Of a stretch of 64,000 nucleotides of DNA, positions 26,517 to 34,051 are shown one piece after another (positions within the stretch are counted from its first letter, which is position 1; each line of letters begins with the position of its first letter). The notes below the pieces were generated by a model. It did not search any database. It saw only the letters and a list, made by a program, of their open reading frames with translations, and was not told where the DNA came from. Source of the DNA: Gemmobacter denitrificans. GTDB lineage: Bacteria > Pseudomonadota > Alphaproteobacteria > Rhodobacterales > Rhodobacteraceae. The position numbers and the translations under genes were made by a program. The stretch is from the NCBI RefSeq assembly GCF_036964905.1, contig NZ_JBALHR010000003.1, forward strand, positions 1 through 64,000, read 5' to 3'.

Positions 26517-26589
26517 TCTGCACCTGCCACGGTCGGGTGACCCCGGCCAATTCGTGAACTGTCATAGTGTCAAAGCCGGGGCAGTGCGA

Positions 26590-27285
26590 TCAAGCATCTT
26601 TCCGGGGGGCTGGCGGCGCGGGGGCGGCCTGCGGCAGAAGATCGAAAAACCCCGTGAAACTGGCAAAATGCAGATCGGGGCGGGCATCTTCGGGTTCGGG
26701 GTCCAGCACAGGGCCAAGATGGCTGCCACCCGTGAACCGCCAGACGATCATGCCGGCGGCACGTCCGGCGCGGATGCCGGTCAGGCTGTCTTCGATCACC
26801 AGAGAGCGGGTGGGGCTGGCCCCCATGCGGGCTGCGGCATGCAGGAACAGATCGGGCGCGGGTTTGCCATTGGCAACCTCACTCGCCGTAAAGACGCGGC
26901 CCCTGGCCAGATCCCACAGCCCGGTCATGCGCAACGATGCCTCGACCCGCCTGGGGCTGGACGAGGTGGCCACGCACCACGGCAGTCGCAGACCGGACAG
27001 GACCCGGGCCACGCCGGGCATGGCGGTCAGGCTTTCGGAAAAGGCGGCCAGCAGCCGGTTGCGATAAGCCTCTTCAAAACCTTCCGGCAGATCGATCCCG
27101 AAATCCCGCCGGATCTGCGACATGACGACCGGATAGCTGCGCCCCAGAAAGTGCCGCGCGACATAGGGCATATCCACGGTTATTCCCATGGCCCCCAGTT
27201 CGGCGATCAGCATGGCGGCGCTGATCTTTTCGCTGTCCACCAGCACGCCGTCGCAATCGAAGATGACAAGGTCAAAGTCACCCAT
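26590..27285 (-). CDS. HAD-superfamily phosphatase, beta-phosphoglucomutase-like
   Basis: About 231 residues. Motif I is VIFDCDGVLVDSE (nucleophile and acid Asp), motif II is ATSSS, the lysine is in GKPAPD and the last acidic motif is VIEDSLTGIRAG. It is probably a sugar-phosphate phosphatase. The start at 27285 (MGDFDLVIF) fits the family; an ATG at 27312 with a nearby AAGGGG is possible. It lies 73 bases upstream of the SorC-type regulator on the same strand and is probably the first gene of the polyol operon. Confidence 0.88.
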   Translation of the reverse strand: MGDFDLVIFDCDGVLVDSEKISAAMLIAELGAMGITVDMPYVARHFLGRSYPVVMSQIRRDFGIDLPEGFEEAYRNRLLAAFSESLTAMPGVARVLSGLRLPWCVATSSSPRRVEASLRMTGLWDLARGRVFTASEVANGKPAPDLFLHAAARMGASPTRSLVIEDSLTGIRAGRAAGMIVWRFTGGSHLGPVLDPEPEDARPDLHFASFTGFFDLLPQAAPAPPAPRKDA

Positions 27286-27437
27286 GCCCGCCCCAACCCT
27301 TGATCGCGCCATCCCCATCCCCTTGCGCCCCGCAGCACCCCGATCCTGCACAGGATGGAGTATTTCGCGGGCGAAGGGAATGTTGCGGCGTGGCGGGCCC
27401 CGATCAGCAGATGCCAGATGGGCGGGGGCCCCGTCGG

Positions 27438-28946
27438 TCAGACCTGTGGCAGCAGCTCCTCAGGCAGGTTCTGATAGCAGACAGGCCGCAGGAAGCGGCG
27501 GATGGACAGGGTGCCGACCGAGGTCGCGCCGAAATTGGTCGAGGCGGGATAAGGGCCGCCATGAACCATGCTGTCGCAGACCTCCACCCCCGTGGGAAAG
27601 CCATTGGCAAGTATGCGCCCGGCCTTGCGTTCCAGCACGGGCAGCAGGCTGCGGGCCAGCGGCATATCGGCGCTGTCCATATGCAGCGTGGCCGTCAACT
27701 GCCCCTGAAACCGGTGGGCAACCTGTTCCATCTGGGCAATGTCGGTGGCCACGATCACCAGACCCAACGGCCCGAACACCTCTTCCGCCAGTCGGGGATT
27801 GTCCAGCCAATCCGCCGCAGAGACGGTGAACAGGAAGGGCAGGGCCTGCCGTGGCGCGCAGATGGATTGCAATAGCGCCTGAACACCGTTCTGTCGGGCC
27901 ATCTCTGCCGCGCCGGTGGCATAGGCCGCCGCGATGCCATCGGTCAGCATCACCTGCGGGCCGGTTTCGGCCAGTGCGAGGCGTGCGGCTTCGACGAAGG
28001 TGTCACTGTCCGCGCCTGCCAGCACCACGGCAATGCCCGGATTTGTGCAGAATTGTCCTGCTCCCATGGTCAGCGAAGCCGCCCAGCCGCGCCCGATTTC
28101 CGTACCCCGGCTGGCGACGGCTGCAGGCAGCAGGAACATCGGGTTGACAGATCCCAGTTCGCCGAAAAACGGAATGGGCTCGGGGCGCTGCGCACAAAGA
28201 TCGAACAAGGCGCGCCCCCCGGCCAGCGATCCGGTGAACCCGACGGCCTTGATCAGCGGATGCTGCACAAGGGCCTGGCCAACGTCGCGCCTGCCCCCCT
28301 GCACCAGCGAAAACACGCCTGCGGGCATGTCGCAGTGGTGAATTGCGGCCAAAATGGCCTGCGCGACGATTTCGGCGGTGCCGGGATGCGCGCCATGGCC
28401 CTTGACCACGACAGGGCAGCCAGCCGCCAGTGCCGCCGCCGTGTCGCCCCCGGCCGTGGAGAATGCCAGCGGAAAGTTCGACGCGCCGAACACGGCCACC
28501 GGGCCGATGGGCCGCTGCATCAGGCGCAACTCGGGGCGCGGCAGGGGCAGGCGGTCGGGCAAGGCGGCGTCGTGGCGCAGATCAAGATGGCTGCCCTGCC
28601 GGATATGCTGGGCAAACAGGCGCAACTGGCCCGTGGTGCGCCCCCGTTCACCGTTCAGGCGGGCCTCGGGCAGGCCGGTTTCCTGCGTGCCAATGGTAGT
28701 GATCGCCGTGGCCCGCAGGTCGATTTCGTCGGCGATACGGTCCAGAAATTCGGCACGGGCAGCCTGCGTGGTTTGCGAATACGTCGCGAAGGCCGCCTCG
28801 GCAGCCTGCACTGCCTGATCCACCAGATCAGGGGTGCCCACTGCAAAAGCATGTGCCGGCCCATGCGCGGGTTCCGACAGGAAGGTGGTTTGCGATCCGA
28901 TCCATGCGCCGGCAATCAGGTGTTTGCCGCTGGGTACAAATGACAT
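27438..28946 (-). CDS. 2-oxoglutarate semialdehyde dehydrogenase
   Basis: A 502-residue NAD(P)-dependent aldehyde dehydrogenase of the KGSADH (2,5-dioxovalerate dehydrogenase) branch. It carries FGASNFPLAFSTAGGDTAAA, the catalytic glutamate in FFGELGSVNP and catalytic cysteine in GQFCTNPG. It would oxidise 2-oxoglutarate semialdehyde to 2-oxoglutarate, the last step of hydroxyproline breakdown. The start at 28946 (MSFVPSGKHLIAGAWIG) fits the family. It diverges from the amino acid ABC transporter across a regulatory region. Confidence 0.88.
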   Translation of the reverse strand: MSFVPSGKHLIAGAWIGSQTTFLSEPAHGPAHAFAVGTPDLVDQAVQAAEAAFATYSQTTQAARAEFLDRIADEIDLRATAITTIGTQETGLPEARLNGERGRTTGQLRLFAQHIRQGSHLDLRHDAALPDRLPLPRPELRLMQRPIGPVAVFGASNFPLAFSTAGGDTAAALAAGCPVVVKGHGAHPGTAEIVAQAILAAIHHCDMPAGVFSLVQGGRRDVGQALVQHPLIKAVGFTGSLAGGRALFDLCAQRPEPIPFFGELGSVNPMFLLPAAVASRGTEIGRGWAASLTMGAGQFCTNPGIAVVLAGADSDTFVEAARLALAETGPQVMLTDGIAAAYATGAAEMARQNGVQALLQSICAPRQALPFLFTVSAADWLDNPRLAEEVFGPLGLVIVATDIAQMEQVAHRFQGQLTATLHMDSADMPLARSLLPVLERKAGRILANGFPTGVEVCDSMVHGGPYPASTNFGATSVGTLSIRRFLRPVCYQNLPEELLPQV

Positions 28947-29039
28947 GACTTTCCCTTCTGATGCGGCGCGATGGCCGGTGCCGTCCTGCGCGCTGGCAGG
29001 TTGGGCGCTGGTATAGCGCAGGTTTTTCCGTTGCGCCAT

Positions 29040-29062
29040 GAATTTTCCTATATGAAAAATTC
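29040..29062. promoter_or_regulatory. Inverted repeat GAATTTT-N9-AAAATTC
   Basis: Perfect 7-bp arms separated by 9 bases, centred in the AT-rich divergent region between the semialdehyde dehydrogenase and the ABC binding protein. It may be an operator for the island's regulator; this is inference. Confidence 0.45.
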
Positions 29063-29071
29063 TTGCAACAA

Positions 29072-29086
29072 AAAAGAAAAATATGC
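29072..29086 (+). promoter_or_regulatory. 15-bp motif shared with the XRE-cupin promoter
   Basis: AAAAGAAAAATATGC here recurs exactly, in reverse orientation, at 33883-33897. This copy lies 36 bp upstream of the ABC binding-protein start. See the paired entry. Confidence 0.6.
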
Positions 29087-29121
29087 ATGTTCGCGCAAGA
29101 ATCAACAGAGGAGTTCAAGGA

Positions 29122-29928
29122 ATGAAAAAGCTGACTTTGATCGCGACCCTGCTTGCCGCAGCCGGTGCTGCAGGCATGGCACAGGCAGACAAGCTGGATG
29201 ACATCATCGCCTCGGGCACGCTGCGCTGCGCCGTCGTGCTGGATTTCCCGCCGATGGGGATGCGCGATGCCGATAACCAGCCCATCGGCTTTGACGTCGA
29301 TTACTGCAACGATCTGGCCGCAGCCCTGGGTGTGACCGCCGAGATCGTCGAGACGCCCTTCCCCGAGCGTATCCCTGCGCTGATGTCGGGCCGCGTCGAT
29401 GTTGGTGTCGCCTCGACCTCTGACACGCTGGAACGGGCCAAGACAGTTGGCTTCAGCATCCCCTATTTCGCCTTTGAAATGGCCGTCACCGCCAATGACG
29501 CGACCGGTATCAAATCCTATGAGGACATGAAGGGACATACCGTTGGCGCCGTTGCGGGCACCTATGAGGCGATCGCGCTGGAAAAGCAGGTGAACGAATG
29601 GGGTGAGGGCCAGTTCCGCCCTTATCAGACCCAGGCCGATGTTTTCCTTGCGCTCAGCCAGGGGCAACTGGATGCGACCGTCTCCACCTCGACCGTGGCG
29701 ATGGCCAATGTGAAGACCGGCAATTTTCCGGGCATTTCGGTTGTCGGCAATGCGCCCTTTGATACCGACTATGTGGCGCTGTTCACAAATCGCAACGAAT
29801 ACGGGCTTATCAACTATCTGAACCTGTTCGTGAACCAGCAGATCCGCACCGGCCGCTATGCCGAATTGTACGAAAAGTGGGTCGGCGGTTCGTTGCCCGC
29901 ACTGACCGTGCCGAACGCCTATCGCTAA
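29122..29928 (+). CDS. Polar amino acid ABC transporter binding protein
   Basis: A 268-residue periplasmic binding protein of family 3. The signal peptide ends near MAQADKLDD; the mature chain opens with IIASGTLRCAVVLDFPPMGM and includes GFDVDYCNDLAAAL and FPERIPALMSGRVDVG. The start at 29122 is preceded by AGGAG with nearby AAGGA. With the two permeases and ATPase downstream it makes a complete importer. Its place inside the hydroxyproline island suggests a hydroxyproline or proline-like ligand. Confidence 0.9.
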   Translation: MKKLTLIATLLAAAGAAGMAQADKLDDIIASGTLRCAVVLDFPPMGMRDADNQPIGFDVDYCNDLAAALGVTAEIVETPFPERIPALMSGRVDVGVASTSDTLERAKTVGFSIPYFAFEMAVTANDATGIKSYEDMKGHTVGAVAGTYEAIALEKQVNEWGEGQFRPYQTQADVFLALSQGQLDATVSTSTVAMANVKTGNFPGISVVGNAPFDTDYVALFTNRNEYGLINYLNLFVNQQIRTGRYAELYEKWVGGSLPALTVPNAYR

Positions 29929-30003
29929 TCCGATGCAGCAAGGGCAGGCGGCGCGGATGTTCCGCGCCGCTTTGCCATCCGCATCCCGCATCAGGAAACA
30001 CCC

Positions 30004-30669
30004 ATGTTCGGTTACACCTTTCAATGGAACCAGGCCCTGGCCCGGCTTCCCAAGATGCTGGACGGTGCGCTGGTGACCATGGAGATTGCGGTGCTGTCGA
30101 TGCTGATCGGCATTGCATGCGCCATTCTTCTGACACTGTTCCGCCTGTCCGGCTCGCGCCCCCTTCGGGCCCTGGCTGCCGCTTGGGTTGAAGTCGCACG
30201 CAATACCCCGGCCCTGTTCCAGATCTATATGGCACATTTCGGCGTTGCGAGTTTTGGCATCCATTTCAGCCCCTTCCTGTCACTGCTGATCGGGATCACC
30301 TTCAACAATGCGGGCTATCTGGCCGAAAACTTCCGCGGTGCGCTGAAGGCCATCCCCGAGACGCAGACCCGTGCCGGGCGGTCCCTGGGCATGTCGCAGA
30401 TGCAGGCCTTCCGCCATGTCATCCTGCCGCAGATGCTGCGCATTTCCTTTCTGCCGATGACCAACCAGATGGTCTGGGCGGTCTTGATGACCTCGCTTGG
30501 CGTGACCGTCGGAATGAATTCCGATCTGTATGGCGTGACGCAGGATCTGAATGCGCTGACCTTCCGCACCTTCGAGCTTTTCGCCATCGCCGCGGTGATC
30601 TTCTACCTCATCACCAAGATCATCACCCTGGCTGCGCGCCTGCTGGCCGCACGCCTGTTCCGGTACTGA
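30004..30669 (+). CDS. Polar amino acid ABC transporter permease (first)
   Basis: A 221-residue permease of the HisMQ type with about five helices. It has AWVEVARNTPALFQIYMAHF, the typical entry segment, and the EAA loop ETQTRAGRSLGMSQMQAFRH. It lies 75 bases after the binding protein and 13 bases before the second permease. Confidence 0.92.
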   Translation: MFGYTFQWNQALARLPKMLDGALVTMEIAVLSMLIGIACAILLTLFRLSGSRPLRALAAAWVEVARNTPALFQIYMAHFGVASFGIHFSPFLSLLIGITFNNAGYLAENFRGALKAIPETQTRAGRSLGMSQMQAFRHVILPQMLRISFLPMTNQMVWAVLMTSLGVTVGMNSDLYGVTQDLNALTFRTFELFAIAAVIFYLITKIITLAARLLAARLFRY

Positions 30670-30682
30670 GGGGGAACCAGCC

Positions 30683-31336
30683 ATGTTCGAAACTGCTCTG
30701 ACCTCCGCCGATCTTCTGTTCCTTGCCCGGGGTGCGGGCATGACGATCATCGTTACCGTGATTTCGGTCGCCATGGGCACCCTCCTGGGTGTCGTCTTCG
30801 GGGTGATCCGGGTCCAGTTCGGGGCGCAGGCCTGCCTGCCGCTGACCTTCTTTCTGGATATCTTCCGGTCGGTTCCGTTGCTGATCCAGCTTGTGCTGGC
30901 CAATGCCTTTCTGGGGGTGGTGCTGCGGCTGCAGCTTTCGGGGTTCACCGTCGCCTGTCTGGTGCTGTCGCTGTACACGGCGGCCTATTGCGCCGAGATT
31001 GTGCGCGGCGGGATCGAAGCCGTTCCCACCACGACCCGACGCGCGGCCCGGTCGCTCGGCATGACATGGGGGCAGGACATGCGCCACATCGTGATGCCGC
31101 TGGCCACCCGGGTCGCGCTGCCGTCATGGATCGGGCTTGCGCTGGGGGTCATGAAGGATTCTGCGCTGGTCTATGTGGTTCAGGTGACTGAACTGCTGAA
31201 ATCTACCCAGATATTGATCACCCGGCTGCAAGAGCCGCTGTTCCTGCTGATGATCTGCGGGGCCTTCTACTTCCTCATCAGCTTTCCGCTTGCCCGTCTG
31301 GGCGGCTATCTCGAAAAAAGGTGGTCCAATGATTGA
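30683..31336 (+). CDS. Polar amino acid ABC transporter permease (second)
   Basis: A 217-residue HisMQ-type permease with DIFRSVPLLIQLVLANAF and an EAA loop TTTRRAARSLGMTWGQDMRH. A GGGGAACC stretch precedes the ATG. Its last 8 bases overlap the ATPase start, implying translational coupling. Confidence 0.92.
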   Translation: MFETALTSADLLFLARGAGMTIIVTVISVAMGTLLGVVFGVIRVQFGAQACLPLTFFLDIFRSVPLLIQLVLANAFLGVVLRLQLSGFTVACLVLSLYTAAYCAEIVRGGIEAVPTTTRRAARSLGMTWGQDMRHIVMPLATRVALPSWIGLALGVMKDSALVYVVQVTELLKSTQILITRLQEPLFLLMICGAFYFLISFPLARLGGYLEKRWSND

Positions 31337-32051
31337 GATCCAGAATGTTCACAAGTCCTTTGGTCCGCTGCAGGTGCTCAAGGGGATCGACCTGACTGTC
31401 GAAAAGGGCGAGGTGGTCACCGTCATCGGCGGATCGGGATCGGGCAAATCCACCCTGCTGACCTGCATCAACGGGCTGGAGCCGATCAATTCCGGCAAGA
31501 TCCTTGTGGATGGAACCGAAGTGCATGCGGCCACCACCAATCTGAACAGGCTGCGTCAGAAGATCGGTATCGTTTTTCAGCAGTGGAATGCCTTTCCCCA
31601 TCTGACGGTTCTGGAAAATGTCACGCTGGCACCGCGCAAGGTGCTGGGGATCGGCAAGGCCGAGGCTGAGGCGATTGCGGAAAAGCAGTTGCGCCATGTC
31701 GGGCTGGGCGACAAGCTTGGCACTTATCCGTCGCGCTTGTCGGGTGGGCAGCAGCAGCGCATGGCGATTGCCCGGGCGTTGGCCATGTCACCGGATTACA
31801 TGCTGTTTGACGAGGTGACCTCGGCGCTGGACCCGCAATTGGTGGGCGAGGTGCTGGAAACGCTGAAGATGCTGGCGGAAGAGGGCATGACCATGATCTG
31901 CGTGACGCATGAAATGGCCTTCGCACGGGATGTGTCGAACCGGGTTGCCTATTTCCACAAGGGCATCATGGCGGAAATCGGTGAACCGGCGCAGATTTTC
32001 GGCGATCCCCAGCATCCCGAAACCCGGGCCTTTCTTGCCAGCGTGCGTTGA
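31329..32051 (+). CDS. Polar amino acid ABC transporter ATP-binding protein
   Basis: A 240-residue ATPase of the GlnQ/HisP type. Walker A is GGSGSGKST, the signature LSGGQQQRM, Walker B YMLFDEVTSALDP, and the H-loop CVTHEMAFA. The start MIEIQNVHKSFG overlaps the permease stop. It completes the four-gene importer of the island. Confidence 0.93.
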   Translation: MIEIQNVHKSFGPLQVLKGIDLTVEKGEVVTVIGGSGSGKSTLLTCINGLEPINSGKILVDGTEVHAATTNLNRLRQKIGIVFQQWNAFPHLTVLENVTLAPRKVLGIGKAEAEAIAEKQLRHVGLGDKLGTYPSRLSGGQQQRMAIARALAMSPDYMLFDEVTSALDPQLVGEVLETLKMLAEEGMTMICVTHEMAFARDVSNRVAYFHKGIMAEIGEPAQIFGDPQHPETRAFLASVR

Positions 32052-32070
32052 CGGGTCGGGGCCAGATGTG

Positions 32071-32098
32071 AAAGGCGCGGGGAATACCCCGCGCCTTT
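32071..32098. terminator. Bidirectional terminator hairpin
   Basis: AAAGGCGCGGGG and CCCCGCGCCTTT form a perfect 12-bp stem with loop AATA between convergent genes (ATPase and the reductase). Flanking A and T runs make it usable from both strands. Confidence 0.85.
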
Positions 32099-32141
32099 GG
32101 TGTTTGCGCACTGGCTGATGGCGGCGGCGTCTGGCCCTGCA

Positions 32142-33179
32142 TCATTCCGCGACTGCGGCAAGCCCCATCGCTTCGAACCGGTCCAGCTGGGCCAGTTCTG
32201 CATCTGTCAGGGGGATCCCGTCGCGCAGCGCCCTTTCGCGCGCGGCAAAACGGCGCTCGGATGGAAGCCGGGCGCCTTGCGCGCCAATGGCTGTCAGCAG
32301 TTTTTCGCCCTCGGCAATCGGATCGCGGCCACTGCGGGCGGCAAAAACGTGGGGATCCAGCGCAAGGATGAGCGCGCCATGGCGCGGCAGCAGGCTGGCG
32401 CCCCCCATGAAATCCAGCGCCTCCTTGCTCATGAATTCGCCCAGCATGGCACCGGCCAGCAATTCCACCATGGTCGAGATGGCCGAGCCCTTGTGGCCGC
32501 CAAATGTGAGCATCGCGCCGTTCAGCGCCACTTCGGGATCGGTGGTCGGCTGACCGTCACGATCCACGGCCCAGCCTTCGGGGATCGGCTTGCCCGCGCG
32601 GCGATGCAGTTCGATTTCACCCCGTGCCGCGACGCTGGTTGCAAAATCGAACACATAGGGATGCGCGCCGGGGCGCGGCCAGCCGAAGGCGATGGGGTTG
32701 GTGCCCAGAAGCGGTTCCTTTCCCCCGGCAGGCGCAACGAAGGCATAGCTTGGACACATCGAAAGAGAGGCCAGCCCATCTTCGGCCAGCGCTTCCACAT
32801 CATGCCACAACGCGGAAAAATGCAGGCAATCGCGGATGACCAGCGCCGCGATCCCGGTCTTCCGCGCGCGGTCGGCCAATGCCTGCCGGGCCGCGTAAAA
32901 GGCCGGGTTGGCAAAGCCGCCCCTGGCATCCACCTCGATCACGGCCGTTCCGCTGTCATGCAGTTCCGGCACGGCATCGGGTTCAACCTTGCCCGCCGCC
33001 AACACCCGCAGGCAGCCTTCGATCCGATAGATGCCATGCGATTTGCAATTGTCGCGTTCACCTGCCGCGATGACCCGGGCGACGGCCTTGGCGCTGTCGG
33101 CGCGCACCCCGGCGCGGGTGAAAATCGTTTCGATCCGGGTCAGCAGATCATCATGGGAAATGCGATGTGGCTCGGCCAT
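32142..33179 (-). CDS. Pyrroline-2-carboxylate reductase, Ldh/MDH2 family
   Basis: A 345-residue oxidoreductase of the malate/L-sulfolactate dehydrogenase-like family that includes delta1-piperideine/pyrroline-2-carboxylate reductases (DpkA, LhpD). Signature segments are NCKSHGIYRIEGCLRVL, RDCLHFSALWHDVEALA, FGGHKGSAISTMVELLAGAM and LLGTNPIAFGWP. In this island it would reduce delta1-pyrroline-2-carboxylate, made by aconitase X, to L-proline. It follows the XRE-cupin gene on the same strand by 56 bases. Confidence 0.87.
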   Translation of the reverse strand: MAEPHRISHDDLLTRIETIFTRAGVRADSAKAVARVIAAGERDNCKSHGIYRIEGCLRVLAAGKVEPDAVPELHDSGTAVIEVDARGGFANPAFYAARQALADRARKTGIAALVIRDCLHFSALWHDVEALAEDGLASLSMCPSYAFVAPAGGKEPLLGTNPIAFGWPRPGAHPYVFDFATSVAARGEIELHRRAGKPIPEGWAVDRDGQPTTDPEVALNGAMLTFGGHKGSAISTMVELLAGAMLGEFMSKEALDFMGGASLLPRHGALILALDPHVFAARSGRDPIAEGEKLLTAIGAQGARLPSERRFAARERALRDGIPLTDAELAQLDRFEAMGLAAVAE

Positions 33180-33235
33180 GCTGGGGCAGTCTCCTTCAGG
33201 TAAGCGATGCGGGGCGCTGCCGCCGGGGGCCGGGC

Positions 33236-33886
33236 CTATTTGTCCACATCGACATAGGTGCAGGCCCAGAAAATCCGGGCCTCTTCATCATCAAGCGCGC
33301 GCAGGCCATGCCGGATCGTGCTGTCGAAATAGGCGCAGTCGCCCGGTTCCAGCACCACCGGCTTGTAATGCTCCACCACCAGTTCGATCCGCCCCGACAG
33401 CACATAAAGCGTTTCTTCGCCATCATGGGATTCAAGTTCGGAAGGTTTCAGCGGCGGGCGTTTTTCGACGCGGGTGACCAGCGGGATGATCTTCTTTTCG
33501 GCCAATGCGTTGCACAGAACCTCATATTCAAAGTTCTTGGAACGCACCTTGCGGCCCTGCCCTGCCTTGGTCACCGTCATCCGGGTGGTTTGCACGGCGT
33601 CGTGATCCGAAGAAAACAGCCGTTCCATCCCGATGTCATATGCCCGGGCAATGCGGACCAGATTTTCATAACTGGGGGAAACCCGGCCGTTTTCGATCTT
33701 GTGGATCGTCGAGACAGCCAGCCCGGTGCGCTGTGCGGCAACCTCCAGCGTGAAGCCGCAGGCCTGACGCACGGCTTTCATCCGGTTGCCCAGATCAGAG
33801 CGGAGTTGCAGGCGTTCGGCCTCCCAGTCATCGCTGGCAAGTTGGGGTTCGGCCTGATCCTGCGACAAGTTTTCCATTTGCGGCAT
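33236..33886 (-). CDS. XRE-cupin transcriptional regulator
   Basis: A 216-residue regulator. The HTH_XRE domain spans about residues 28-90 (MKAVRQACGFTLEVAAQRTG, STIHKIENGRVSPSYENLVR) and a C-terminal cupin spans about 125-212 (SHDGEETLYVLSGRIELVVE, LEPGDCAYFDSTIRHGLRAL). Such proteins sense a small ligand through the cupin. It is divergent from the aconitase X gene. The start codon at 33886 lies inside the shared 15-bp motif; an ATG at 33877 is an alternative. It probably controls the hydroxyproline island and itself. Confidence 0.9.
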   Translation of the reverse strand: MPQMENLSQDQAEPQLASDDWEAERLQLRSDLGNRMKAVRQACGFTLEVAAQRTGLAVSTIHKIENGRVSPSYENLVRIARAYDIGMERLFSSDHDAVQTTRMTVTKAGQGRKVRSKNFEYEVLCNALAEKKIIPLVTRVEKRPPLKPSELESHDGEETLYVLSGRIELVVEHYKPVVLEPGDCAYFDSTIRHGLRALDDEEARIFWACTYVDVDK

Positions 33887-33897
33887 ATTTTTCTTTT
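33883..33897 (-). promoter_or_regulatory. 15-bp motif shared with the ABC transporter promoter
   Basis: On the minus strand this reads AAAAGAAAAATATGC, identical to 29072-29086. It overlaps the start codon of the XRE-cupin gene. An exact 15-bp match between two promoter regions of one island, 4.8 kb apart and next to the regulator gene, suggests its operator and autoregulation. Both copies are AT-rich, so chance is less unlikely than for a mixed-base word. Confidence 0.6.
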
Positions 33898-34051
33898 CTT
33901 ACCAGTTGTGATCGCTTATGCACATTTCCGTGGCAACTGCAACTCTAGCAATCTGCCATCAGAAAAGAGAATCCCAAAGTCGGCTCTTTCGATATCCTTA
34001 CGGGTACGAAGGGGAAGCAGAACCCGAATTCGACCGGAAACGAGGCAGCAC

